Source of the DNA: DASXRA01 sp036558905
Lineage (GTDB): Bacteria > Actinomycetota > Actinomycetes > Mycobacteriales > Jatrophihabitantaceae
DNA length: 45,309 nucleotides
Direction of reading: 5' to 3'
Assembly: GCA_036558905.1 (NCBI GenBank)
Contig: DATBER010000054.1
Location: 1 to 45,309 of the forward strand
In this document: positions 34,458 to 42,460 of the stretch, piece by piece
Numbering within the stretch: the first letter of the stretch is position 1
Layout of the letters: each line of letters starts with the position of its first letter
Translations under genes and position numbers: made by a program
The notes under the pieces: generated by a model
The model's database searches: none
The model's input: the letters and a program-made list of their open reading frames with translations, nothing else
Told to the model about the DNA's origin: nothing

Positions 34458-35264
34458 TTGGCTGCTACATCCTCGGTACGACGGGCCGCGCACAGCGATG
34501 CGATGGCGGTGTTGGCGCGTTGGGGTCTGCTCGCGAGAGCGACGATCTACCTGCTCATCGGCGTGCTCGCCATCGCCCTGGCCGCCGGTTCCCGTCAGGG
34601 GGAGACCGACCAGCGTGGTGCGATGCAAGAGCTGACGAGACACAGTGGCGGCACGCTGCTGGTGCTCGTCATCGGCATCGGACTGGCGGGGTACGCGCTG
34701 TGGCGGCTGAGCGAGGTGGCGTTCGGCGTGGTCGGTGAGGGCAAAAAGGCCGGCCCGCGAGTGCAGTCACTGGCGCGGGCTGTGATCTACACCTTCCTCG
34801 CAGTGAGCGCGTTCAAGATTGTCAGCAACTCCGGGACAGGCAGCCAGGCTGGACAACAGGAGTTGTGGACGGCCAGGGCGATGCAGCATCCGGGCGGGCG
34901 TTGGGCGGTCGGCGTCGTCGGCGCGGTGGTTGTGCTGTGCGGTTTGGTGCTGGCCTGGCAGGGCCTGCGGCGCTCGTTTCTGAAGTACCTGGACCGGCAG
35001 AGTATGAGCCCCGGGACGCGTAGGGCGGTGGAGTTCACCGGCGTCGTCGGCAATGTCGCGCGCGGCGTGGTTTTCGCCCTGGCGGGCGTGTTCGTCATCC
35101 GGGCCGCAGTGGACTACGACCCGCGCAAGGCGGGCGGTCTCGACCGCGCATTGCGCGAGCTCGAGGACACGCCGGCTGGGCCGTGGCTTCTCGCGCTGGT
35201 GGCGGCCGGCCTGGTTCTGTTCGGGGTGTACGGACTGGCCGAAGCGCGGTGGCGGCGTACCTGA
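34458..35264 (+). CDS. DUF1206 family membrane protein
   Basis: A 268-aa membrane protein built of three two-helix repeats. Each repeat begins with a G-x-x-A-R-A/G-x-I/V-Y/F motif: G-L-L-A-R-A-T-I-Y near 23, S-L-A-R-A-V-I-Y near 104, G-N-V-A-R-G-V-V-F near 200. This is DUF1206. The frame starts at TTG 34458; ATG 34503 (M-A-V-L-A-R-W-G) is an alternative with a tighter N-terminus. Function is unknown; members are common near stress genes in Actinobacteria. It is convergent with the phospholipase D-like gene with only 7 bp between stops. Confidence 0.82.
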   Translation: MAATSSVRRAAHSDAMAVLARWGLLARATIYLLIGVLAIALAAGSRQGETDQRGAMQELTRHSGGTLLVLVIGIGLAGYALWRLSEVAFGVVGEGKKAGPRVQSLARAVIYTFLAVSAFKIVSNSGTGSQAGQQELWTARAMQHPGGRWAVGVVGAVVVLCGLVLAWQGLRRSFLKYLDRQSMSPGTRRAVEFTGVVGNVARGVVFALAGVFVIRAAVDYDPRKAGGLDRALRELEDTPAGPWLLALVAAGLVLFGVYGLAEARWRRT

Positions 35265-35271
35265 CGCGGGG

Positions 35272-36870
35272 TCAGAACTCGTTGCGTCGTCGCATCCGGC
35301 GCGGCCGCCCGTCCGGGTCATAGATCACGCGATACAGGGGGGTGGCCCACATCCTCGTGAACGCCGAGAGGTCAGGTTGCTGGTAGGGGCGCAGCCGGCC
35401 TGGAGGCCGCGCGCCTTGCCGACCTGCGTCGTGCCACGCCTGCACGCGCTGCCCGGCCGCGGAGAACGCCTCGAACGCCGCCACCGGATCCACCAGGTCG
35501 GCGTCGTCTCCTTCTGCGCGGTCGAGATGCTCGCGGGCCAGTTCGAGGCGGAGATTGCGGGCGAAGCGGCGCGCGCCGTCGCCGAACGCGTCGACACTTC
35601 GCGGCTCGCGGTCGTCCAGCTCCTCGTCGAGCACGGCACACGACAGTTCGGAGTCATGCGTCCACGAGCGGCGGTTGACGTTGTCCGAGCCGACCGATGC
35701 CCACACGTCGTCGATCACGCAGACCTTGGCGTGTACGTACACCGGTACGCCGGCGTGGTTCTCGATGCCGAACACCGCGACCCGATCGGCCGCCGCCGAC
35801 CGCAGCCGCCGCAGCGCCTGGTAGCGGCCGATGAGGTTGGGCGGCAAGGAGATCCGGCCGTCCTGGTCGGGGTAGTGCGGGATGACAGCGATAAGGCGGA
35901 GCTGCGAGTTGTCGGCGAGCGCGTCGGCGAAGCACTCGGTGACCTGGCTGGACCAGAAGTACTGGTCCTCGACGTAGATCAGGCTGCGCGCGTTGGCGAT
36001 CGCTTTGCGGTACGCGCGGGCCACGCTGCGCTCCCCGCTCGGCGCGAACGTGAACCCGTGCCGGCGGGCCGGGTAGGTCCGCAGCACCTGCACGGTGTGC
36101 GGGCCGCACGGCGGCGGGTCAGGGGGCTGGTCAGGCAGCGGGTCGGGTCGCTGATCCTCACGACGTACCGCGTCGACGATCCGGTAGTACGGATTGCGCG
36201 TGAGCGGGCGCGGGTCGGTCCACCGCTCCCGGAAGGTCAGGTCGAGATCACCGACGGCCGGCCCTCGAATCGCCACCTGGGCGTCGTGCCACGGCGGCCG
36301 GTCGCCGTAGACCGCGGCCATCGGCTGGCGCTGCACGTCGCCGTGATGGGAGGCATCGTCGTGGCGGCTGTGGCACAGGTCGATGCCGCCGGCAAATGCG
36401 ATATCCAGCTCGAGCCGACCGCGGTGGCGCAGGACGACGAACTTCTGATGGTGCGAGCCGCCCGGCCGAACCCGCATGTCGCGGAGGCACTCGCCGCCGG
36501 CCGCCTCGAGCTGCTCACCCAGATGCCGGTTCTCCTGCTCGCTCATCGCGAACCGATCCAGGTGCGAGCGCCACACCAGTCCCTTGACCACCACGCCACG
36601 CGCGGCCGCGTCGCACAGCACCTGCGATACCTCCGTACCCGGTCCGGCCAGCCGTTCGTCCGGATCACCGCGCCAGTCGGTGAACAGCACCACGTCGCCC
36701 GCGCACAGCTGCCGAATCTCGTGCAGCAGCTCGGCGAAGTAGCAGGCGCCGTGCACCAGAACCCGAACCTCGTTGCCCGACGTCCAAGCCTCGCCACCGC
36801 GCCGGTGATCCAGCTCGGTGAACCGATTACCCCGTTCATCGGCCGACAGCAGCCACCGACCCAGATGCAC
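35272..36870 (-). CDS. Phospholipase D-like protein
   Basis: A 532-aa protein from GTG 36870, preceded by a strong AGGAGGAG. Two HKD regions are present. The first reads S-H-H-Q-K-F-V-V-L-R (139-148), with the usual Asp replaced by Arg, then G-G-I-D. The second, V-H-A-K-V-C-V-I-D-D and G-S-D-N-V-N-R-R-S, has the full H-x-K-x4-D pattern. No signal peptide is seen. It probably hydrolyses or transfers a phosphodiester in lipids (or another substrate); the altered first motif appears to be a feature of this actinobacterial branch, though I cannot verify it. It stands alone; its stop is 7 bp from the DUF1206 stop. Confidence 0.83.
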   Translation of the reverse strand: MHLGRWLLSADERGNRFTELDHRRGGEAWTSGNEVRVLVHGACYFAELLHEIRQLCAGDVVLFTDWRGDPDERLAGPGTEVSQVLCDAAARGVVVKGLVWRSHLDRFAMSEQENRHLGEQLEAAGGECLRDMRVRPGGSHHQKFVVLRHRGRLELDIAFAGGIDLCHSRHDDASHHGDVQRQPMAAVYGDRPPWHDAQVAIRGPAVGDLDLTFRERWTDPRPLTRNPYYRIVDAVRREDQRPDPLPDQPPDPPPCGPHTVQVLRTYPARRHGFTFAPSGERSVARAYRKAIANARSLIYVEDQYFWSSQVTECFADALADNSQLRLIAVIPHYPDQDGRISLPPNLIGRYQALRRLRSAAADRVAVFGIENHAGVPVYVHAKVCVIDDVWASVGSDNVNRRSWTHDSELSCAVLDEELDDREPRSVDAFGDGARRFARNLRLELAREHLDRAEGDDADLVDPVAAFEAFSAAGQRVQAWHDAGRQGARPPGRLRPYQQPDLSAFTRMWATPLYRVIYDPDGRPRRMRRRNEF

Positions 36871-37269
36871 GTCTCCTCCTGTCTGGCCGCCCGCGCCCGA
36901 TTCGATCAGCGACCTCACGTGCGGCCCGGCACGGGGGGCGCGGTCGGCGTTGTCCGGTGCAGCTTCGGAGAGTTCGTTCACGTCTTGGCCAAGGTTCCGG
37001 CCGCCATGATCGAAGACTGCTGAACCGCCGAGGTGTGGTCGAACAAGCGCACCGATATGGCTCCTCGGCCACGGATTCGTACAACGAGCGCCGTGGTGAT
37101 TCCGAGCGCGCCGGCGTAGGAGAGACGTGCCGTCGCGACCATGACTTGCCTCCCGTTGGCGATCGGCGCGCAAAAGGGCCGGCGGAACCGTCTATCCGCG
37201 TTCTGGGTATACCCCACCTCCGCGGCAATCACGCGCGGTGCGGCACGGCCGTCTCGTCGGCGCGGAAGC
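36871..37269. other. Non-coding region with one copy of a 36-bp duplicated sequence
   Basis: Contains the ribosome site of the phospholipase-like gene and, at 36920-36955, a 36-bp sequence that recurs at 37465-37500 with 33 matches. No believable gene is present; the frames open here are chance. Confidence 0.5.
36920..36955. repeat. 36-bp direct repeat, copy A
   Basis: Begins TGCGGCCCGGC and ends GCGGTCGGCGTTGTCC. It matches copy B at 37465-37500 in 33 of 36 positions, in the same orientation and 545 bp apart. Confidence 0.7.
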
Positions 37270-37680
37270 GCCGGGGTGGCGACAGCGACCACAGCGGTGT
37301 GGGCGACCCCGTGCCCGCTGATGATCAGCTTGACCGTGGCGGATTCGCCGAGCTGGCCGCCGGGCTGGATGGAGACGTCGAACTCGACGAGGAAGTCCAC
37401 GCCGCCGGGTGGTTTGCTGAAGGTCAGGTACACGAAGTGGCCGTCGCTGATGCCGCGTCGCTGATGCGGCCCGGCGCACGGGGCGCGGTCGGCGTTGTCC
37501 AAACGTCGAGCCCGGCCCGGGCCGATTGCGGGTAGGCGACGGTGAGGGTGTAGCCGTTGCTGGTCGCCGGGGTGGTGCGGCTGCGCACCCCTGACACGCC
37601 CACCGCACCGAACACCACGACCGCGAACAGGACCGTGATGCCGGCCCACCGCCAGCCGAGATTGCGCGGTCCGGCCGAGA
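37270..37680 (-). pseudogene. Decayed small membrane-anchored protein gene
   Basis: Two frames on the minus strand together resemble one protein. The upstream frame gives R-N-L-G-W-R-W-A-G-I-T-V-L-F-A-V-V-V-F-G (one TM helix), then R-S-R-T-T-P and L-T-V-A-Y-P-Q-S-A-R-A-G-L-D-V. The downstream frame resumes I-S-D-G-H-F-V-Y-L-T-F, then V-E-F-D-V-S-I-Q-P-G-G-Q. This order (one TM, a short beta-rich domain, D-G-x-F-x-Y, then Y/F-D-x-I-Q-P) fits a family of small actinobacterial membrane proteins of unknown function often found beside DUF421 genes. Here the middle is missing, the frame is broken where copy B of the 36-bp repeat sits, and no start codon remains in the upstream frame. Confidence 0.55.
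37465..37500. repeat. 36-bp direct repeat, copy B, inside the decayed gene
   Basis: Matches copy A at 36920-36955 in 33 of 36 positions. It sits exactly where the decayed membrane-protein gene loses its middle and changes frame. Confidence 0.7.
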
Positions 37681-37737
37681 CGGGACGTGCTCGGCAAGGA
37701 GCGAGTCGCCCTCAGACCGCGACGACATCGACGTCGA

Positions 37738-37956
37738 CTACTTCTTCGCGGCCGCCTTGCCGCCCTTACGGCCCGCGGCCTGCTTCTGCGCGTGGGTGCC
37801 GCCCTGCGTCCGGCTGTTGCCCGACCCGCTCTGCTTACCGCCGTGGCTGGAGGACTTCGGCGCGTTGGCGATACGGGCTGCGCGGGACTTGGACATGCCC
37901 TTGTCCTTGAGCGCCTCGTACTGCTTCTCGTTCTTCACACTCGCCCGGGTAGCCAT
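37738..37956 (-). CDS. Small basic protein, DUF7218-like (plasmid stabilization-like)
   Basis: A 72-aa, very basic and Gly/Ser/Lys-rich protein starting at ATG 37956, with GGGAG upstream; GTG 37959 is the alternative. It begins A-S-V-K-N-E-K-Q-Y-E-A-L-K-D-K-G-M-S-K-S (6-25) and ends in A-A-G-R-K-G-G-K-A-A. This pattern matches small proteins widely found in Actinobacteria and annotated as DUF7218 or, loosely, plasmid stabilization protein. The charge and the short helix with R-A-A-R-I-A-N fit DNA or RNA binding. Real function unknown. Confidence 0.75.
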   Translation of the reverse strand: MATRASVKNEKQYEALKDKGMSKSRAARIANAPKSSSHGGKQSGSGNSRTQGGTHAQKQAAGRKGGKAAAKK

Positions 37957-38294
37957 CACCCGCTCCCTTCAACATCGACTTCCACCACGCTCATACCCCG
38001 ATCCGGCGCTGGGCAACCAGATCTGATCGCCCGTCACGGCATCGGTGGACGCCAGGCCGCCGGCGTATGGCCTGGTTGGTGATCGAAGCAGCCCTCGTAC
38101 CCCCGGCACGCAACACCGGGTGCGGACGACAGCGACAGAATCAGCCGGCGGTCAGAACGTCAACAGACACAGGGCAGGCGAAAGCTCCGCGCCCTCGTGG
38201 TCGGGCGCCCGTGATGGTTCTCCGAACCCGCAATGGCTTGACCCACAACATTGATCTGGCTGACAGTCGGCCAGCCAGGCTCTCCGCCGCCGGG
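37957..38294. other. Intergenic region with a weak hairpin
   Basis: About 340 bp, no convincing gene. CCAGGCC (38052-38058) and GGCCTGG (38069-38075) form a 7-bp stem with a 10-nt loop, a possible terminator for the minus-strand gene that ends at 38295, though 220 bp away. Confidence 0.45.
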
Positions 38295-38651
38295 TCAGCG
38301 GCGCACCTTGCCGCGGGTGAACAGCTCGCGCCAGTCGTCCTCGGAAAGGTCCACATCGTACTTCTTTGCCGCTGACTTGATCCGCTTCCAGGCGTGGTCG
38401 CGTTCGGCGTCACTGACACCTTCGACCTGGTCGAACCGAGCCACGGCGTTGCGCACGTGCTTCGCATCGTGGATCGGCATCTTGCGTTCGTCCGGAAAGG
38501 CGAACCGTTCATCGTCGAGTCGGTTCTGCTCGGCAGTGCTCATACCCTCAGACCGCCGAGGCACCTTCTCGCCGTGGGCTCGCGCGCTCTGGGCTGCGCG
38601 CGCCTTCTTGATGTTCTGCCGGGCGGCTCGTTTCTGTCGTTCTGTGGCCAT
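38295..38651 (-). CDS. Conserved basic/charged protein of unknown function
   Basis: A 118-aa soluble protein from ATG 38651. The N-terminal third is Lys/Arg/Ala-rich (K-R-A-A-R-Q-N-I-K-K-A-R). The C-terminal two thirds read F-A-F-P-D-E-R-K-M-P-I-H-D-A-K-H-V-R-N-A-V-A-R-F, then D-A-E-R-D-H-A-W-K-R-I-K-S-A-A-K-K, then L-S-E-D-D-W-R-E-L. The segment P-D-x-R-K-x-P-x-x-D-A-x-H-V-R-x-A-x-A-R-F is familiar from small conserved proteins (DUF6582-like) found in many soil bacteria, often near stress and DNA-repair genes. The open frame continues far upstream without a stop (see the domain at 38949-39209), so a longer fused product is formally possible. Confidence 0.72.
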   Translation of the reverse strand: MATERQKRAARQNIKKARAAQSARAHGEKVPRRSEGMSTAEQNRLDDERFAFPDERKMPIHDAKHVRNAVARFDQVEGVSDAERDHAWKRIKSAAKKYDVDLSEDDWRELFTRGKVRR

Positions 38652-38948
38652 GCTCTCGTAGTACCCGGCCGCCGTATTGGTCAACCTCGCCGAGCGTTCC
38701 CGCCCCGACGCGATGGCTCGGCTGCGCACGGCGCCGAACCGCGGGAAAGCGCATACTGAGCGTGCCCACTGCACGGCCCGTTCCGCTGCTTGCCTCGTGT
38801 CCGTGATTGCGGGTGCGCCAGCGGAAGCGCTGTCGACCGGTCGTCCTCCCGGGCCGGGTTTGCGGCCCCCGTTGAGCGTGTGGCCGGGCGCCGCTCTACT
38901 GTCCCGGACTAGCCGGGACGGACCACCGGTGTTGGCGTGGCTCGAGGG

Positions 38949-39209
38949 CCGCCGGCGGGCCTCGACGAGGTAGAGGCCCAAGCAGTGGACACGGTTCAAG
39001 ACGCCGTGTAGCGCAGCCTGGTCCACGTCTGCGATCAGGGCCGTGTCAGCGCCGACGGGTTCGATCTTCCAGCCGTCGAGTGCCTCGCGTGCGGCATCGT
39101 TGAACTCGCCGCCAAAGACAATTCGGTAGCGGTGCTCTGTCGGCACCTGAGGGCCCGTCCAGTCGAGGGATGAGCGGACCGTACTACTGCCGTGATGTGC
39201 GTAGAGCAT
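38949..39209 (-). CDS. Small domain with no stop codon of its own, in frame with the next gene
   Basis: From ATG 39209 the translation gives H-R-Y-R-I-V-F-G-G-E-F (26-36) and D-V-D-Q-A-A-L-H-G-V-L-N-R-V-H (61-75), then G-L-Y-L-V-E-A. This matches a short conserved actinobacterial protein type (Y-R-I-V..., D-Q-A-x-L-H-G-x-L-x-R-x-x-x-L-G-L) of unknown function that normally ends about here. In this window the frame does not stop but reads through about 100 unconserved residues into the 118-aa protein ending at 38295. Either the native stop has been lost, creating a 304-aa fusion, or a frameshift hides it. A GTG at 39143 (V-P-T-E-H-R-Y-R) may be the true start. Confidence 0.5.
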
Positions 39210-39356
39210 GCCCGCGCCCTACGCTGTGTGCCCATCGGGACAGGCCCCCTCCCGATCAACGCAGTGGGGGAGTGGGCAGCGCTTCGCTCCGCCCAACTGC
39301 GAATTCCGACCCGGATGGCTGCCCGCAAAGGCCGGCCGGCCTGGGTGGTCGTGCGG

Positions 39357-39722
39357 TTAGGGGTCGATGGGTGGCAGCAGCCGGAGATATCGGCGGGGTG
39401 GCTCAGTCCAGGCGACGGCGGCGAGCCGGCTGGGGTCAATTCCGCGCACGTCAAGATGGCCGCCGAGGGCATGCAGCGACTCGTGGGTCTGCCGCAGCGC
39501 CGCGAGGCCGTCCTCGTCGACGCTGGAGACCTGGTCGAGGTCGACGCTGATGTGGCGGTAGCCGCGCCGGATCTCGTGTTCGACGAAAGCCTCGAGCAAC
39601 GTGGCGGTGGAGCGGTCGAGGTGTCCGGTCGCGTGCGCGACGACGTGGTGGTTGTGGGTCGTGACGGTCAGCGTCAGCGTCTGGCCGGACCTGTGATCAC
39701 TTGATGGCCGAACAGGGTGCAT
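39357..39722 (-). CDS. STAS-domain protein (anti-anti-sigma-like) with acidic phosphosite
   Basis: A 121-aa STAS fold. After a beta strand (H-N-H-H-V-V-A-H-A-T-G-H-L-D, 23-36) and a helix, the loop reads V-D-L-D-Q-V-S-S-V-D-E-D-G-L-A-A-L (60-76). In SpoIIAA-like proteins the corresponding loop is D-S-S-G-L and its second Ser is phosphorylated by the partner kinase. Here those two positions are Glu70 and Asp71. The protein may mimic the phosphorylated state constantly, or be a STAS domain used for another role. No kinase or sigma gene is next to it. The start at ATG 39722 has no strong ribosome site. Confidence 0.78.
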   Translation of the reverse strand: MHPVRPSSDHRSGQTLTLTVTTHNHHVVAHATGHLDRSTATLLEAFVEHEIRRGYRHISVDLDQVSSVDEDGLAALRQTHESLHALGGHLDVRGIDPSRLAAVAWTEPPRRYLRLLPPIDP

Positions 39723-40599
39723 AGGTTGCTGCCTTACAGCAAGGCCCCGAACCGGCGGCGGCGCCGGGCGTCCGAGGGCGGCGGCTCTGGCGTCGTCTCA
39801 GCCGCAGTCAGCCTACGACGCGCCTTGCGGTCTCGCTAGACGCAGAACCCTGCGGCCGGGTGCTTTACAGCCGTGACTGTGCTGTCGCTCGGTGTCCCAG
39901 TCGGCGTGGGGCCAGTCTGACGGGCTCCTCCGCGGATAGCGCGAGGACAGATCGCCGAGTGAGCCGCAGAGCATCACCGGAGCCTTCGGGTCAGTAGCAG
40001 GACCAATGGAAAGCACCACAACAACGGCATTGCCAGGTCGTGGAGGCGCAGAAGATCCGACTTCGGGTACGCGCGCCTGTGGTCGTTAAGGGCGGGTGGT
40101 CGGTTAGTGGGGGGTTGTGGCGGGGTAGGCCGATGCCAGACGGCGTCGCTGAGTCAATTCGAACTCAGCATCAACCGCCGGAATAGCCTGTCGCCGGTTG
40201 GCGTCCTGGGCGCTCGTCACTCCATTGAGCAGCGGGCGTCCTCGTCCGAGTGGGCGCCGAGGACGTCGGCCGACAGTAGACGCGAGGCGCCGTCGGTGGC
40301 CGGCGAGCCCGCGCTATTGCGACCGCGAGCTATTGCGACCGCTGGCCGCTGCTATCAGCTCGATAACCAGACGCTCTGATGGAAATAAGTGATCTCCTAT
40401 GCGCCCTGCAGGTTCCCGGGAGGCACGGGAAAATGGCGGGACGGCCAGCGCTGGTTTGCCCCTGAGCGGGGCGTGGCCAATATCGGAGTTCGGCCAGGCG
40501 CGGGTCTTCGCGGTGACGGCTGGTAGCCGCACCGGCGATCAGCGCGCACACTGGGTGCGGGACAGCAGCGTGTCCGATGTTCGCGCATTAGGTGGGGGT
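39723..40599. other. Long intergenic region with a 14-bp tandem repeat
   Basis: About 880 bp without a convincing gene; the short open frames here lack family features. It holds the divergent promoters of the STAS gene and the GAF-ANTAR gene. The one clear pattern is GCTATTGCGACCGC repeated at 40313-40326 and 40329-40342. Confidence 0.5.
40313..40342. repeat. Two tandem copies of GCTATTGCGACCGC
   Basis: Perfect 14-bp direct repeats with a 16-bp period, about 260 bp upstream of the GAF-ANTAR start. Could be a regulatory site or local slippage. Confidence 0.55.
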
Positions 40600-41454
40600 A
40601 TGAACGTCTCGGATGGGCTTGGGATTGTTGCTGGCCGGGCCGAGGTCGGTGACGCGGGCGGTGCCGGTGACGCTGACTTTGATGTGTTGCGATCTGACCT
40701 GAGCGCCGACGAGGAGCCGCGGGAGCTGTCGGCGGCCAGCGTCGCCTCCCTGGTGCAGTTGTTGACGCTGGTCCGCGCCGACTTGGCGGCGGTGTTCCAG
40801 GACGAAGAGGCGACACCGGAGAAGCTGCTGGAGCAGATCGTGGTGGTGGCCACCCGGCTGGTCCCCGGCGCCGAGGACGCGGGCGTGGCGGTGTATTCCG
40901 ACGGCGAGCTGCGGACGGTGGCCGCGGCCGGTGATTTGACGATGGCCCTGGACGCTTTGCGGCGTGCGGTCGGGCAGGGGCCGGCTCTGGATGTCGCGCG
41001 GTGCGGGCAGACGCTGCGGGTAGCCGATTTGGCCACGGATCCGCGATGGATCGAGTTCGGAGAAGGTGCGGCCGAGGAAGGTGCCCGGTCGGTGTTGGCC
41101 TGCGCGCTGCCGCTCCCGCGTCGGCAATCAGGGGTGCTCAGCCTGTTCTCCAGTCGCCCGGCGGCCTTCGATGCGGCGGCCGAGCTGGTGGTTCCCGTGT
41201 TCGCGGCGAGGGCCGCGATCGCGCTCGCTCACGCGGAGAAGGTCAGCCAGCTCGAACGTGCCCTGCAAAGTCGGCAGGTGATCGGGCAGGCCGTAGGGAT
41301 TTTGATGGAACGCCACCGGCTCTCCGAGCAGCAGGCCTTCGACACGCTCGTGAAAGCCTCGCAAGAATCCCATCTGAAACTGCGCGAGGTCGCGCGCAGA
41401 GTCACTGAATCCGGAGAAGAACCACACCAGGCAGCTCGACCGGACAGCCACTAA
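40600..41454 (+). CDS. GAF-ANTAR response regulator (RNA-binding antiterminator)
   Basis: A 284-aa cytoplasmic regulator from ATG 40600 (GGTGGGGGT upstream; the frame is open further upstream but is not domain sequence). Residues about 50-195 form a GAF sensor: E-K-L-L-E-Q-I-V-V-V-A-T-R-L-V-P-G-A near its start and G-V-L-S-L-F-S near its end. The ANTAR domain follows: L-E-R-A-L-Q-S-R-Q-V-I-G-Q-A-V-G-I-L-M-E (about 216-235), then A-F-D-T-L-V-K-A-S-Q. ANTAR proteins bind paired hexaloop hairpins in nascent RNA to block termination. The signal sensed by GAF is unknown. It is a single gene with a small hairpin 37 bp beyond its stop. Confidence 0.87.
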   Translation: MNVSDGLGIVAGRAEVGDAGGAGDADFDVLRSDLSADEEPRELSAASVASLVQLLTLVRADLAAVFQDEEATPEKLLEQIVVVATRLVPGAEDAGVAVYSDGELRTVAAAGDLTMALDALRRAVGQGPALDVARCGQTLRVADLATDPRWIEFGEGAAEEGARSVLACALPLPRRQSGVLSLFSSRPAAFDAAAELVVPVFAARAAIALAHAEKVSQLERALQSRQVIGQAVGILMERHRLSEQQAFDTLVKASQESHLKLREVARRVTESGEEPHQAARPDSH

Positions 41455-41490
41455 CCCCCAGCCGCCGCATCATTGCACCGACGCGGCAGA

Positions 41491-41506
41491 CGCGCCGTTC
41501 GGCGCG
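41491..41506 (+). terminator. Short GC hairpin after the GAF-ANTAR gene
   Basis: CGCGCC-GTTC-GGCGCG is a 6-bp perfect stem with a tetraloop 37 bp past the stop. No T-run. Confidence 0.35.
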
Positions 41507-41841
41507 CTCGCGCTGCTGCGAAACCCAAGATCAACTGCGTCAACTCCTTGACGGCAGAGAGGCATCTCCGCGTCCGACCTCTTGGCAGGGTCGTGCCGCA
41601 TGCCCGGCTCGGGGCGAGCCGGAGAGCGCCACCGGGGCTGGTGGGTAGAAGGTGCTGACGGTGTCCCGGCGAGCTGCGAGCTGGCCGCAAGGTCTTTGTT
41701 GATTAGTCATGCGTTGCTCGGGGTAAGCCTGTGCGAAATAACGTCGCCACGGCGAACTGAATTAGCAAACATACTGCCACAACATCCATAGCTTGCTCTT
41801 GGTGTTTTGGGCGCCGTTAGGGCAGAAAGGAGAATCAAGAA
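41507..41841. other. AT-richer intergenic stretch before a small gene
   Basis: No gene seen. The last 150 bp are clearly less GC-rich than the rest of the window and end in a near-ideal AAAGGAG ribosome site, which fits a strong promoter/leader for the small protein at 41842. Confidence 0.5.
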
Positions 41842-42078
41842 ATGACTACTCCGGCTCCAGAATGCGTCGTACTTGATATTCCGCAGGGACTGCGATTGGA
41901 CTTGTTAGGCGTAATTGTCGAAATCGGGCAGATTCGGATCGTCGCTGACCGGGCCGGGCTTCTCGGTGGCTTGGTCGCCTCGTTAACGTGCGGCAGCGGC
42001 GCGGCCGCGGCGCAGAATCTGGAATCAATGGCCCAGATGCTGCGCTCACGCGATGAACAGGGAGCAGCAGCAGGCTAG
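41842..42078 (+). CDS. Small hydrophobic-repeat protein of unknown function
   Basis: A 78-aa protein with an excellent ribosome site (AAAGGAG, 8 bases before ATG 41842), a good sign that it is expressed. No signal peptide. The middle reads L-D-I-P-Q-G-L-R-L-D-L-L-G-V-I-V-E-I-G-Q (11-30), then A-G-L-L-G-G-L-V-A-S-L. The pattern L-x-L-D-L-L-G-x-x-V and L-L-G-x-L resembles a segment of secreted actinobacterial proteins (N-L-L-G-N-L-L type), but here only that segment is present. I do not recognise a named family. Preceded by an AT-rich leader, followed by a gap of 380 bp. Confidence 0.65.
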   Translation: MTTPAPECVVLDIPQGLRLDLLGVIVEIGQIRIVADRAGLLGGLVASLTCGSGAAAAQNLESMAQMLRSRDEQGAAAG

Positions 42079-42460
42079 GTAGCAGCGCCGTCCGCGGAGA
42101 TCGGACGAGGGGGTTGGCGGTCGAGGCACTCTCGGACTACTACCAGCCCTGCTCACCCCGCGAGGCGTTCCACCGCCCGACGGAGCAGTACCCGTCTACC
42201 TGCACCCTGGCATGACCATCCTCGACGCGGCCCACCCGCAACTGCGATCGATCCGCGACGTCCTAGCGTCGCGTCGGGCGATCCGGTCGCGGTCTCGCCT
42301 GGGGGTTGCGGTCAGATGCTGAGCGGTCAGCGCCGTGCCGGCGAGCAGCGCGCGACGCGCATCGCTCAATCGCGTGGCCCAGCAGCAGCTGCGGTGTTCG
42401 CAACGACGCGCATTGAACGTCGTCGCAAGGAGGTGTGCGAAGCGTCTAGTGCGAACGGCC
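42079..42460. other. Intergenic region, possible gene remnant
   Basis: No complete gene. One plus-strand frame between about 42150 and 42290 gives protein-like sequence (V-P-V-Y-L-H-P-G-M-T-I-L-D-A-A-H-P-Q-L-R) without a start or partner; it may be the tail of a lost gene. Confidence 0.35.

Noticed and set aside
40107..40379. 90-residue plus frame upstream of GAF-ANTAR
   Set aside because: No ribosome site, no homology-like segments, and it spans the tandem 14-bp repeat.
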